Positions 45,602 through 56,360 of a stretch of 64,000 nucleotides of DNA are shown piece after piece. A program made the position numbers and the translations under genes. The stretch is from Aurelia coerulea (Eukaryota; Cnidaria; Scyphozoa; Semaeostomeae; Ulmaridae), in assembly GCA_039566865.1 (NCBI GenBank), contig CM076949.1, positions 4,679,501-4,743,500 on the forward strand. The letters are read 5' to 3'. The notes beneath the pieces were generated by a model. That model was not told where the DNA came from. It did not search any database and saw only the letters and a list, made by a program, of their open reading frames with translations. The first letter of the stretch is position 1. The number at the start of each line of letters is the position of its first letter.

Positions 45602-46600
45602 GTATCGAGTGTCCCAAAAAAAGTTTACAAATATGGTTGGCTCATACGAAACGAATTTAGCTTTATGACTAATCGCTTTCAAAATACTCCTCGATAGTTA
45701 ACTTGATCATTGATGCCTCGTTTGTTGGTACTGGTGCTTTGGGAGCAGAAATATCAGCTGCTCTTCAGAGCTCAAATTTACTTCCACGTCCAAACTAGAA
45801 CTTTGGCCGTTTAGCCCGAGCAAATTTCTGAAGCCAATCAAAATTCAAAACTAGAACTGAATGAAAATGACAAAATTTGCACAATGGGTGACTTCTAGCA
45901 AGCAGAATATAAAATCATCTTTTTCACATTTTAACAATCATATTGTTGATTTTATTTGTTGTGCTTCAAGAACTTGCCTAGGACAAAACGCCAAAGCTTT
46001 GGTGTGAACATTGAAGTAGATTTGAACTTTCAAGATGAACATGTCAACTCTTGCTCAGGGGGGGTACTCATTGACTTTCAATACGGGGGGGGGGTCCATG
46101 CAAATATTTGGGGTCCGAAATTTTATGTTCAATCAATATTTGGGGTCCGTGAATTACAACATGGACAAAAATCCAATATTTGGGGTGCACAAATCTGAAA
46201 AAAGGAAGAATCGTGCAATTTGGCCCTGAAGTTGTGAATCATGAAATGAATGTCTTGGAATTATTCAAAAACTGAGAAAGATTAAGAGGCTCAAATTGAA
46301 GTCATTCAAAACATTTCAGGGACCCCAGAAATAGATAACAATATTTGGGGTCTCCGAAACGTTAGACTCAATATTTGGGGTCCCCAAAAAATCAGGCTTA
46401 ATATTTAGGGGTCAGCAAAGAAATAGTGGCATGGACCCCCCCGTATGGAAGTTAGGGAGTACCCCCCCTGGGAACTCTTGATACACCAATATCAACGAAT
46501 GAGGTCTCTTTGTTCAAGTTAACTATCTAGGAACATTTTTAGAACTATCAGGATTAGAGAGGGCCAAAGCAAAAATGTTGAAAAATAGCCTCAAATGGTA
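45602..46600. mobile_element. Mariner-like inverted-repeat element interrupted by a G-run element
   Basis: The left end is TA then TCGAGTGTCCCAAAAAAAG; its arm matches the reverse of 43560-43784. The second arm (45950-46550) has the forward motifs GCCAAAGCTTTGGTGTGAAC, TACCAATATCAACGAATGAGG and TTCAAGTTAACTAT. The G-run element at 46054-46472 sits inside this arm. The right terminus is lost. It lies in the intron of insulin-like gene a. Confidence 0.55.
46054..46472. mobile_element. G-run terminal-repeat element, ATATTTGGGGTCC type
   Basis: Begins CTCAGGGGGGGTACTC and ends (reverse-complemented) CCCAGGGGGGGTACTC. The terminal repeats extend ~45 bp, including a second G-run and TCCATGC. It is flanked by a perfect 8-bp duplication, AACTCTTG (46046-46053, 46473-46480). 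The interior has repeated ATATTTGGGGTC units. The architecture (G-run ends, 8-bp duplication, internal tandem repeats) matches the elements at 29384 and 38955, although the inner repeats differ. Confidence 0.85.
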
Positions 46601-46729
46601 GCTCATGGATCTAAAATTGGGTCATTTGGTAACATCAAGTAATCAACATTTTCTGCAGTTTTCATAACTAAAACTGATGGGACAAAGCAAGAATACTTCA
46701 AAAACCATTGATGACTACACGTATTTTTT

Positions 46730-47050
46730 CTTATAAGAAACTGCATACAAGAAACTCAACTCTCAGATCGCCAAAAAATTAAGAAACTCCAATACTGGGA
46801 AAATATAAGCTAAGAGACTATTTATTTTGATAAAGGAAATCCTCGACATGTTTTTACTTTACTTTCACCTGTTTCCTGTATCATATAACCTTGTTTTGAA
46901 ATGTTCACGAGGGCACAGGTAGTGAACATGAAGATTGTTATGGAACCTCTAAGAAACTCGTAAGAAACTCTGAGTACTCAAAATCTGATAATTTTAAGGA
47001 ACTTCCAGTACTGGCCCAAATTCTTAGTTTCTTATCAAAAATATGTGCAT
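46730..47050 (-). repeat. Dispersed repeat (AGTACTGG family), inverted copy
   Basis: Reverse complement of the 300-665 copy, with matching blocks CTCAACTCTCAGATCGCC, CCAATACTGGGAAAATATA, GTTCACGAGGGCACAGGTAG and CTTCCAGTACTGGCCC. It lies in the intron of insulin-like gene a, about 280 bp from the splice donor. Confidence 0.7.
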
Positions 47051-47328
47051 TGCTGCAACAACCATATTGCAATACGGAGGAGCGTACCGATTTTAAATCT
47101 TGTAATTATCCCGGAATCTTAGAATACTCCCAATTGGAAGTATATGTTTGAACAATGGGGCCATTTGGTAGGACCCTCAAACCGACTGGACGCCCTGTTA
47201 GGCCATAATGAGAGTACCCCTGGGCACTGCACTAAATCACTTAGAATTGGCGCTTCAGTCAACGAAAACTGAGGCAATTGTTATAAAATATGCACTCGTT
47301 AAAAAGAGCAATTCATTGTTTGAGTTAC

Positions 47329-47518
47329 CTTCTGATGCTTTGCCTTCTCGTTTCCTTTTAGCATCAAAATAAGCAATACACATTGCTTCGTGTCTTCTGT
47401 AAATTGCCAACCCACAAATAGTCAATTTTCCATCTCCTTTCTCCTCGTGTATTACTGATTCTTCTTCAGCACTCATCTTTACGAAGAACAAAATGGTCAA
47501 AAGAGACCAATAGGTCAT
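47329..47518 (-). CDS. Insulin-like peptide gene a, exon 1 (signal peptide and B chain)
   Basis: Predicted secreted peptide of the insulin/relaxin family, 132 residues when joined to exon 2 (44717-44925). Residues 1-17 are a hydrophobic signal peptide. The B-chain-like domain has CGLAIYRRHEAMC, C-x11-C at residues 35 and 47, followed by a KRKR cleavage site (54-57). The exon ends ...SEG at GAAG|GTAACT, a phase-1 donor, the phase of the conserved C-peptide intron of animal insulin genes. I chose the second Met of an ATG-ATG pair because it gives exactly 190 nt, as in the two paralogues; an in-frame Met ten codons upstream is possible. The 2.4-kb intron is mostly mobile DNA. A SINE lies ~160 bp upstream of the start. 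Family membership is inferred from cysteine pattern, exon structure and order, not from a search. Confidence 0.83.
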
Positions 47519-47677
47519 CATCGCAGCAGGGATCTTGGAAATCTGCAAGTGGTTTGTGCGTCCCTCTTTCAGCTAGATGGCAATCAATTAACAACATTGC
47601 TTTGGCTAATCAGTCAGGAGGGTTCCATGTTATGATAGCATCATCTTGCAAATCTTCATGGTTCAGTAAATCTTATT

Positions 47678-47868
47678 GAAGGTGCTGTGGCGCAGTGGTG
47701 TAATCCTCTGACTTTGCAGCCAGAACATTCAGGTGGACAGGGTTCGATACCCGGTAGAGCCCCACCACTTGAGCATCATGACAAGGGGTCGCGGACTCGA
47801 TTAGCGCTTAGCTACTTCTGCGATCCCAGCGCTTGGCGCTAAAAACCGCAACTTCACCTTCACCTATA
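47678..47868 (+). mobile_element. tRNA-derived SINE, intact copy
   Basis: A perfect A box, TGGCGCAGTGG (47687-47697), and B box, GGTTCGATACC (47741-47751), are spaced as in tRNA genes. The body follows with GTAGAGCCCCACCACTTGAG, GGTCGCGGACTCGATTAG and GGCGCTAAAAACCGCAACTT. It is the reference copy for the disrupted copies at 38848-40070 and 56361-56712. It lies just upstream of insulin-like gene a, in opposite orientation. No clear target duplication was read. Confidence 0.82.
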
Positions 47869-47869
47869 A

Positions 47870-50220
47870 GATGAAGATTGTAGAAAAAGGCACTAATTAA
47901 TCTTTTGTTCCAAGTTTATTGAACCCTAACAAGACCAAAGTAAAGGCGTGAAACTGAAGGTGTGCATTCTTACAAATTGCGTGGTGTGCTTTGTTATGTG
48001 AATTTGATTAAGGTTTGCCAGTCGGTATTTCAGTGTTCACAACCAACTGGTTGTAATTAGTGTATGTCAATTGTTTGGCCAATCCAGGAGAAGGTCCTTG
48101 CAAGAAAATAGGTACCCTATGAGGATTTGCGAAGGATTCTAGTGAATGAAGAAGCTTATGCCAAGAATGGATATTTCTGTGTTTTGAAGGAGGATATTTG
48201 CTGAAAGATGCAGCTCGTAGTTGCTGCGGAGCAGCATAATATCATTCAGCGATAGCAGCGATAGGTTTATATTCTATTTGTCTGTATGTCTGTCCATCTG
48301 TCTGTCTGCCTGTTGGTTTGTTTTCAACAATTCTTGCAGACCTTATTGGGGCTGTCAAATGATATCACTGCGGTTTACTCCAGAAATCAGTGCATGCATA
48401 GTATGGAAAGTATAATAATAATGCTTCATTTTTGCAAAACAAAAACAGCATTACTTGCGTGGTCAATTGACTATAAGGAATTGAATCAGCATAAGACAGC
48501 AAGGTATACCCTATCTTTCAGAATTTGCTGACTCATGGTTCTGGATGGCGCATCTGATTGGCTAACGTTCATGTGAAATGAAACTGATCACATGAAACGC
48601 ATTGTGCAACAGCAGGTCCTTTTAGTTTGTTAGGAGTGATAATTGATCTTTCTCACATGGGTCACATGATACACGGCAAAGCAGGTCTGTTTTATCGTGA
48701 TTCAATGCCTTTAAAAAGCAATATACCAACCAACTCGTCACGCAACTGTTACAGTGTCTGAAGTTTCATGATTTCGAGACTTTGGAGGATTCTTACATGA
48801 AGGCATTGCCTGAACAAGCTACAATTGACCACAATAGTAAACATTTTTGACAAACAATATTCTGATTAAACCCAGTGAACAGCAGCCCCCGACTATCGTT
48901 TTTGCTAGTTTACATCATAAACCTGCTTGTGAAGTAGACAGATAAAACATTATGGATAAAAGCTCGAAATTTGCTGCTATTAAGAGATTCCTCTTGCTTA
49001 ATTTTGTTCCTATTTCCTCTCAAAAGGGGGTACTCAAAATGGGAGACATTGGGTAGTTTTGGTTTCTTATTCCAATTGAAATGGCACACATTAATCTTAT
49101 GTATTCAAATTTACTGAACCCTAACAAGACGATTACACATGCATGCATCTAATTGAATGTTATATGGTGGATTCTTATTAATTACGTGTTGTACTTCGTT
49201 ACGTTTGTTTAATTAAGAATTTACTTGTCGGTATTTTCAGTGCTCGCTAATTAGTCTGTTGTAATTAGAATGTTTGTAATCAATTGGAGCATGACTAGCG
49301 TCGTTCCTCGATGTTTTTCCAAACCATGATTAATGGCCTAAAGCTGTACCCCGGGGGAGGGGGGATACCCAGTTGTGTTTTGCATAGGGGTGCTCAGGCT
49401 GGGGTGACTCAGGCTCAAAAGAAGAGACTGAAGAGACAAGTGAGGATGCTGCACCAGCTCCTAAAAAGTCTGAGAACTCTGAGAACACAGAATCTGATAA
49501 TTCAAGAAGCTTTGAGTACTTGGTTCAATTTCTTAGTTCCATATTGAGAAGTTCTTTCCCAGTACAGTTTTCGTGACATAGTACACGGAGTAATTATTGT
49601 CCTGTTAATCCGTGTATAATATAAGTTTCTTTAGTTACACTGATTTTCAAATTCTAACGTCTGTTAGCGTTGACCAATCAAAAATCACGCTGTCTGGTTC
49701 CCTGTGGTCATATCGTATAACAGTTGATTGATCCCGTATTACATTAACACCGGTATTTGAAACCACAGAACTATTCTTACATCATCTTGACGTTGACCGG
49801 ACAGACTCTGTGTGCTGGGTGACTAAAACAGTACTGGAAATATACACAGTTTCTAGTTTCTACAAAGTAAAGGTAGGCGCCCTTGCTTGATACATAAGAT
49901 TTTGTAACTAACAGAAATGCAAAATAAAGGGGACAAAGAAACAACGCTGTGCCCGAGAGTTTTCTTCCTCCTATTTATAGCGAAGCCTATTTACCATTAC
50001 ATACTCCAACTAAAGAGAATAAACTGAGTTAAAAGATAAGATCTCATAGGTTTATAAATAGCCTATTATATATGATAATCAAACGCATGACGAAATAAAG
50101 CAAATGCAAAGAAAAACAACATAAAGTGACTAGGTTTCTCTTTGTCCTATTTATAGAACCACGCCATATAGCTCACAGGTAATACACTAATGCTTTCCTT
50201 GAAGAATCACAACTGGCAGT
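47870..50220. other. No gene recognised between insulin-like genes a and b
   Basis: There is a (CTGT)-like tract at about 48283-48312 and a G-run end (CCCCGGGGGAGGGGGGATAC) at about 49347. A piece of the AGTACTGG family is at 49480-49560. Segments near 47900-48065 and 49090-49270 share TTGAACCCTAACAAGAC and related phrases, a diverged direct repeat. No host exon recognised. Confidence 0.4.
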
Positions 50221-50225
50221 AGCTA

Positions 50226-50493
50226 CCGTAAAAGCTCTATTTAAGCCCCCCCCCTTCTTTATTAAGCCCCCCATTTATATGAAATTCCAGAGGTTACCAA
50301 CGATTTTCCATTTACTGAGCTAAATAAGTTTGCACGTTAATTTTGATATGTTTTGAGATAAATCTTTGTCGAATTTATTTTATGTATTCAAATCGTGACA
50401 ATGTATCTTTAAACCGCAAAATGTGGTGCAAAATGGACTAAAAAGTGTATAAAATTAAATAAGCCCCCCGAGGGCTTAATAGAGCTTTTACAG
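50226..50493. mobile_element. Mariner-like MITE (CCGTAAAAGCTC family), complete
   Basis: The left end CCGTAAAAGCTCTATTTAAG and the right end, reverse-complemented CTGTAAAAGCTCTATTAAG, are followed inward by C- or G-runs; TA flanks both ends. The 268-bp element has no coding capacity. Partial copies lie at 29945-30173 and 54700-54888. Confidence 0.82.
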
Positions 50494-50499
50494 TATGAC

Positions 50500-50975
50500 A
50501 TACAACTCTAACAATGTACAGGGCGAGTCAAGGAGAATCCATATACATAGATTGATTGATTACCCAGAACCCTTTTAAAGGCACACTGTCGTGGCAGTGA
50601 TTGGATAAAGAAGACAATGCGAATGAATAGAATTAGGCAGGCTTCAGTAATTTCGCTGTAAACTGAAATTCATGAAGATGATAACGATCAGACTCCCTTT
50701 ATCCTCGAAACAAAGTATGACCTAAGAGCATAAAGGCTTTATAATGATCCAGAGAACAGGTCTTTTGTTAGGGATTTCACTATCACAACCATCCAAATAC
50801 AGCCACTACAGTGTGCCTTTAATTCATCCGGGTTCGTGCTAATAGCTAAAAATATGTCTCACATCAGAAGTCACGTTTAAATGGCTGCGAATAAAAATAG
50901 TAGACGATGTTTGCTGGAGAGTATTTTTGAGCTATCGTAAATCTCACGTAACATCTGCAGCAACAAACATTTGGT
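50500..50975. other. 3' flank of insulin-like gene b, no other gene
   Basis: A possible minus-strand poly(A) signal, ATTAAA (50818-50823), lies ~160 bp beyond the stop codon of gene b. Nothing else recognised. Confidence 0.35.
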
Positions 50976-50980
50976 TATTG

Positions 50981-51198
50981 TCAATTACAATCATATTCCT
51001 TAATTTCTTCATAAAAACATCCTTCTTTGCAACATTCTTCATTTATGTTGTTTTTTGGATCGATTTCACGGATTTCACGGACATCAGCATCAAAAAGTTT
51101 AGAATTCTTAGCAAATAGATTGCGGATAGAGTTCTTCTTCTTCTGCTTCAGAAATAAATTTGCTTTATATCTTCGCAGCAATGGAATTGGTTGGATTT
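50981..51198 (-). CDS. Insulin-like peptide gene b, exon 2 (connecting segment and A chain)
   Basis: Continues the frame of exon 1 (52251-52440). Two in-frame AG acceptors lie six bases apart (TTTTAG and GGTTCAG); I chose the second by alignment with gene a. The joined protein is 135 residues. Residues 65-110 are a basic connecting segment rich in K and R. The A-chain-like end is NEECCKEGCFYEEIKEYDC then Asn and stop (Cys 119, 120, 124, 134), so CC-x3-C-x9-C as in genes a and c. No dibasic site sits immediately before the A-chain motif; the nearest basic residues are R104, R107 and K112. The few bases after the stop (CAATAAC-AAA) match those of gene a. Confidence 0.87.
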
Positions 51199-51845
51199 CT
51201 GAACCTAAAATGAAATGTATTGCTCAAAGGTGATATGTCCAAGGAGATATGTCCATGTAAGTACAGGGGCTTTGCAGCGGGGCGGAGGGATCCCCTTTCT
51301 TTGGATGCTCAAAATTTCTCTTAGCAATGCCTCTTCGCATGCACAATGAGATAGCTAGCCATAATGCTTTCCCTTTGCTGCAAGTACTACAGAATTTCGC
51401 AACAGGTCAATCGTTCAAATAACGCTCATGTAGTATCAATTTCAAAATCCCCAAATCACCCTGAAAACGTTTTGTCTTTGTCTATTCATGTCATGTCCAT
51501 TCTTTAGATCGATGTTTTTTGATCGTTTTCAATGTTTCCGAAAAAAACAAAAATTTTAAGAAACTCGCTTCTAGATTTAAAAACTGAAAACAAAAATTTG
51601 CAAAAAATCCTAGAATCTAATTCAGGCTTTCTGCTAAAGATTAAGTCATCAAGTTTCAAAGTAGGTCCAGTGTACATCGTGGCCTGCCAAAAGTGCATAG
51701 TTTATTTTTTGATTTCGTGCTTGAGTGAATTTCCTTTGTCTGCAATCGTTATATTTGAATTGGGGTGTCAATCAAGGGAAACCAAGGCAATAGTCAAAAA
51801 GGATGAATTTAGCAAAAACAAAGAGCTCGGTTCTCCGACGTCATA

Positions 51846-51984
51846 AAGCGATTTGCCTTTCTAAAGAATAGATTTCACACCTCTGAGTGCATTCAATCAA
51901 ATCAAAATAAATAGAGAAAGCAAAACATTATGGTCAGTTGTGTTGAAGATGTGAAATATATTCCTCAGAAAGGCAAATCATTTT
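51846..51984. repeat. Foldback repeat (TTCACACCT family) in the intron of gene b
   Basis: The left arm (GCGATTTGCCTTTCTAAAGA ... GATTTCACACCTC) and right arm (GATGTGAAATATATTCCTCA, GAAAGGCAAATC) are inverted copies. It belongs to the family also seen at 31115, 38254 and 61110. It lies about 270 bp from the donor of exon 1. Confidence 0.65.
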
Positions 51985-52250
51985 GTGATACTGGACAGCT
52001 AATTGTTTTATTTTACAGAATTATCAATGTTTACAGAATCTACAAAAATGAGCAATTTGAAGGCATTCGATGAATGAAAAAAAATCGATAAAGATCTCTG
52101 TTGTATATTCGAAAAGTTTTTGCTAATTCGCTGTATCCAAGAAATCAGGGTCATAGAGACTCAGTGATGCATGAACTTAGCTACAGTGAAACTAAGCAGT
52201 AACTAAGATCAGAACAAAAGTAACTAACTACCTTTAATCTTCTGACTTAC

Positions 52251-52440
52251 CTTCTGATACTTGCACGTTTCGTTTTCCTAAAGATGCGAAGTAAGCCATA
52301 CAATAGTTCCTATGTGTATAGTAAATAGTCATGCCGCAACGTTTAATCTTTGCTTCACGTTTCTTTCTCTTCTCATGGGATTCTCCAGTAATTATATTTA
52401 CGAAGAACAATATGATCAAAATGCACCCAAACGTCTTCAT
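52251..52440 (-). CDS. Insulin-like peptide gene b, exon 1 (signal peptide and B chain)
   Basis: Predicted secreted insulin/relaxin-family peptide. Residues 1-19 form a strongly hydrophobic signal peptide (CILIILFFVNIITG). A basic linker (KRKKRE) precedes the B-chain-like motif CGMTIYYTHRNYC, C-x11-C at residues 35 and 47, exactly aligned with gene a. LGKR (54-57) offers a dibasic cleavage site. The exon is 190 nt from a single good ATG and ends at GAAG|GTAAGT, a consensus phase-1 donor. The intron to exon 2 is 1052 bp. The sequence upstream of the ATG resembles that of gene a (ACAGAGACACACAAGC-GCTTGCAGA), suggesting a shared 5' UTR or promoter-proximal block. Function as a hormone or growth factor ligand is inferred from the family. 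Confidence 0.87.
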
Positions 52441-52932
52441 TGCAGAAGATATCTTTGATGTAAACGAAATTCTGCAAGCAGCTTGTGTGTCTCTGTTTCG
52501 GCTAATGAGCGACTTCGCTTTCTTGCTATGAAGAAGTCACTTCTAATAAGCATCATTCAATCATTAGAAGTAAATTTCATCCTTTGTTTTGATAACTAAT
52601 TGAATTACCAGACCTTTTTCAAACTTGTTGTTGAAATCTAATTCATTTATGACGCAAATATTGTTCCGATTTTAATGAAGTCAACTTTTGACAATTTTGC
52701 GGTAACAAAATTGCCTGAATCCTAATTAGCTTACATCTTGATTTGACGAAACGATTCGACTCAAGGTGTGGCTCATTAGGAGTTCGTAACTACAAGAAAT
52801 GCTTTGTGAATGAATGATTTGCAGAGCGTAAGGTTATGCAAGAGAGTTTACGAAAGCATAGAGTATCATAATAAAGTAGCAGATGGGACAAGGACAGATT
52901 TTGTAAGACAATAGCATGAGTTGCTTTTGATT

Positions 52933-53072
52933 TAACTTTTCCAGTCAACATTTTAGATTTGCTACAAAAGGCTGAAATCATATGTAGTTCAGAGAATAGC
53001 ATAGCCACCAGAGAATACGAATACGAGTTAAGCCTTTTGCTTCACATCTAAAATGTTGACTGGAAAAATAGG
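52933..53072. repeat. Hairpin with ~45-bp arms
   Basis: TTTTCCAGTCAACATTTTAGA at 52937-52957 pairs perfectly with its reverse complement at 53047-53067. Similarity extends inward (GC-ACAAAAGGCT). The loop is about 60-90 bp. It directly precedes the element at 53111. Confidence 0.75.
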
Positions 53073-53110
53073 CCGTTTCTTTCATGCCATCTAGACCCGC
53101 ATTTCAGCAG

Positions 53111-53689
53111 TAGCCTCATTACATAAGGACCCTCAACTTACGCTCATCTAATTGAAGTGAATTAATGTTGTTGTTGTCGCTCCAGTCAAGGGCCTTATGG
53201 ACTAACCCTTCTCAAAACGGCAAAAAAATTCTCGCCAGGAACAAATTTGTTCCTGGACCAATCAGGATGCAAGACTTGAAATAACTTGATGGGATTGGCT
53301 GATTCTTCCTCAATTCAAACTTCCCGCCAAAGGCAAACAAAAGCGTTCGAACAACGCGTTCGACTGAACTGCTGCAACGATCAAAATCTCAAAGTAACGA
53401 GCGAATTTACGAGATATTTTGCGCCCCCAAATATCCAAAATAGCACTTATAGGTAAAACTTTTTTGCCTTAATAGCTTGAAGAAACATTCATCTAAGTAC
53501 TGATAGTTTGTTTTGCAGTGTAGCACTCCAGGATAGCCACTTTTTGCGGCATTTTAGGGTCGGTGGTTTCAAGAAAAAATAGCAGGTGATTTAGGCCATG
53601 TCCGTTTCTGGAAGCGTAAGTCCATGAGTCGTAGTTATAGCGTCCATCAGCCTATCAATAGCGATAACCTACGAACATATAATCAGTCT
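53111..53689 (+). mobile_element. TAGCC...AGTCT element, 579 bp, perfect 10-bp target duplication
   Basis: Flanked by ATTTCAGCAG on both sides (53101-53110, 53690-53699). It has the same length and order of blocks as 28307-28885: 5' TAGCCTCATTACATAAGGACC, TGTTGTTGTTGTCGCTCCAG, TTTCAAGAAAAAATAGCA, and the 3' stem-loop before CATATAATCAGTCT. The high similarity and intact duplication mark it as one of the youngest insertions in the window. Confidence 0.9.
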
Positions 53690-53849
53690 ATTTCAGCAGG
53701 TTTATCAATCTTCTTTTCGACAAGAAAACAGGGTCGTAAAACTACAACCAACATCTTCAAATACGATTTATTGAGCCTTCAGGCAATCAAATAAAACAAA
53801 GGGTTTGATAATTGGTTCATTGGTTATGGACATGTAAGGAATCAAACGA

Positions 53850-54695
53850 TAATACAGTAGAAACCCGCATAAAATAACCTAGGTTTTTTCTAGGCAGCCT
53901 AAATAGGTTCTTGATTAAATGGCTGCTATTCTAAATTCCAGCCTGTAAGGTTCTTAATCGAAAAGATTCTTATATACGTACAGAGACGTACAGAGACGTA
54001 CAGGCCTTGCACACATTAACACTGTTTTCCAGCCGCCCAAGAATTCGCAAGAATTCTTGAGAACAAATCTTTTGTACCACTGCAGAAGTCTGATCAGAAT
54101 GTGAAGAATTCTGAAGCATTCCAGAAACTAAGTACCCCCCTCCCCCGGGGAAATTTGCTTGAACAACTTTGACTCATTTATCGTTTTCTACTTTTTCATA
54201 GAAATCAGTTCTCATTGAAAGTTTAATTGCCACTGATTAGCGATAGCATTCTTCAAACAAATATCAAATATTGTTGTTTGAAGGAATTATTCTTCCTCGT
54301 ACATGGCTGTTTGCTATCATCTCCTTATGGGATTATCACGTACATCACAAACGACATCTTTAACTTTCATTGTCGTTAAAAATCCTTTTGACGCTGAATC
54401 TGAAATCAGAATGCGATCTATTTGTTTACACAGCTTCTTAAACACATAAATGAGGGAAGAAACAGAAGATGCAGGTGATAGTCGAGTTCGAATGAATGAA
54501 TTTCAATCCTGGAATCCCAACGATTCCTTTTGTTTCAGCGGCTGCTCCTTTGTTTTTTTGCAAAGATTAAGAATGACTTTCAGTTGATAGGTTAGTCCAT
54601 AAAGAAACATCTACCATGATCGTACACAAGTCCTTAAATGGATTTGCTTCCGACAACCTTGGTCAGATTTTCTCCCGATTATCTGATGTTCACAA
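53850..54695. other. No gene; fragments of TA-flanked elements
   Basis: At 53850-53990 a fragment (ACAGTAGAAACCCGCATAAA ... TTCCAGCCTGTAAGGTTCTTAA) resembles the element at 39423-39895. CGTACAGAGACGTACAGAGA is a short tandem at about 53977-54005. A G-run end (TACCCCCCTCCCCCGGGG) is at about 54133. No gene recognised. Confidence 0.4.
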
Positions 54696-54699
54696 TCGG

Positions 54700-54888
54700 A
54701 TTATCTGATGTTCATAAACTTTGTTGAATTTGTGTATTTAAGTCGTAAAATTGTATGTTAAATCGGCAAAATATGGTTTGTCATTTGATTTTATGCTCCC
54801 CTCTCTAATCGCCCCCTCTCTTTTAAGCTCGTATCTGGTGGCCTCCGAAATTAAATAAGCCCCCGAGGGCTAAATAGAGCTTTTACGG
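54700..54888. mobile_element. Mariner-like MITE (CCGTAAAAGCTC family), partial
   Basis: Ends GAGGGCTAAATAGAGCTTTT then ACGG and TA. The interior (GTCGTAAAATTGTATGTTAAAT) matches 30005-30030. The left end is missing. Confidence 0.65.
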
Positions 54889-54894
54889 TATGTA

Positions 54895-55665
54895 AGATGT
54901 TACAATATCCTTTAAATATCGGAGACCAAAAGGTAAACTTAGCCCGTTTCCAAAGAATTGGTGCTATCTACTGTCCAAAACGAGATGGCTTTTGGGACAG
55001 ACCCTTACGATGAAAAATATTGCTTTATATAGTCTATAAATGACAGAGTAAACCTTACACTTGTTATTGCTTCTCTAGCAAACAATATGACTTGTTGCAT
55101 GTAGCTTTTAACTCCGTTTATCCTCTTTAGGCATATTTTTAAATCGGACATCCCTCTCTCCTTCAAAACTGGCATTACGTATGGAGCTGTCCTAACCTCA
55201 GCCTATTCTAACCAATTGGAGAAAATAGTACTTAAATAGAATCATCAGTTATGGCATATTACACTTACAATGAAATGACATGAGCAAAGTCACAAATCCA
55301 GGCTTTTTTCAGGATAAGGTTTTGGAGATGTGTTTACTTCATTCCTCAGCTCAAATGATTATCAAATACTCCGGCCCGGCAATAAGATAATACATGCTTT
55401 AAGCAACCAGGAGGTATTTTTATTTTCACTTGATTCCTGCACCATATTTCTATGTATGACGAAACCTCCTTCTTCAGTTAACTGCCCAAAAATCACCTTT
55501 TTTCTTTAAAACTAAAATTAAAATGAATGAGTTTTCTTCGCAGGCCAAGAGAATATCGAAGGGAACAAATATGCATGAAAAAACGAGGACTCTGTTGTGT
55601 TGAAGCCTAAGTTCGGAAACCAAAGCACCACTGTGTTGCATAAACTCCCAAATAATCTCTCTGCA
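54895..55665. other. No gene recognised
   Basis: No recognisable feature. Confidence 0.3.
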
Positions 55666-55669
55666 AGCG

Positions 55670-56135
55670 TCACAAATGTTGAAACGCGAGCGACCCGAGT
55701 GCTAGGTTAGTAATAACAACAGTTCCATTTACAAATGTTGAAACGCCAGCGAACCGGGCGCTTTTACTTCTTAGATTAGTAATAACAACAGTTACATTTA
55801 CAAATGTTCAAACGCGAGCGAACCGAGCGCTTTTACTTCTTAGGTTAGTGATAACAACAGTTCCATTTACAAATGTTGAAACGCGAGCGAACTGAGTGCT
55901 TTTACTTTTAAAGGTTAGTAATAACAACAGTTCCATTTACAAATGTTGAAACGCGAGCGAACCGAGTGCTTTTACTTCTAAGGTTAATGATAACAACAGT
56001 TCCATATGTTGAAACGCGAGCGAACCAAGTGCTTTTACTTTAAAAGGCTAGTAATAACAACAGTTCCATTTACAGATGTTGAAACGCGAGCGAACCGAGC
56101 GCTTTTACTTCTTAGGTTAATAATAACAACAGTTC
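55670..56135. repeat. ~66-72-bp tandem repeat, about 7 units
   Basis: TTGAAACGCGAGCGA(A/C)CC(G/A)AG recurs at about 55679, 55738, 55810, 55876, 55945, 56009 and 56078, with TTTTACTT, AGGTTAGTAATAACAACAG and TTCCATTTACAAATG between. Units differ by small indels. It lies just 3' of insulin-like gene c. CpG-containing cores stand out from the AT-rich surroundings. Confidence 0.88.
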
Positions 56136-56360
56136 AATTTAAACTCTAATTGTTATAATAATTGATATACCACTGATAATTAATCAAATCTCTACTGCAA
56201 GTCTTCACGAATACTGTACTCTAAACTAGTCATTACAAGTAAATTGTCTTTCTACCATATTAGCTATCAATACAATTCTACCTATTCTAACTAGTCATTC
56301 TACAAGTAAATTGTCTATCTATTAGCTATATCAATACAATTCTATAACCTATTCTATTCT

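Noticed and set aside
49347..54150. A 4.8-kb element bounded by CCCCGGGGGAGGGGGG and its reverse complement, enclosing insulin-like gene b
   Set aside because: The inverted match does not extend beyond the G-run, and flanks show no shared duplication. More likely two unrelated solo G-run ends.
55670..56135. CRISPR array
   Set aside because: Regular repeats are present here and elsewhere, but spacers are not unique, no cas genes exist, and the DNA is clearly eukaryotic.
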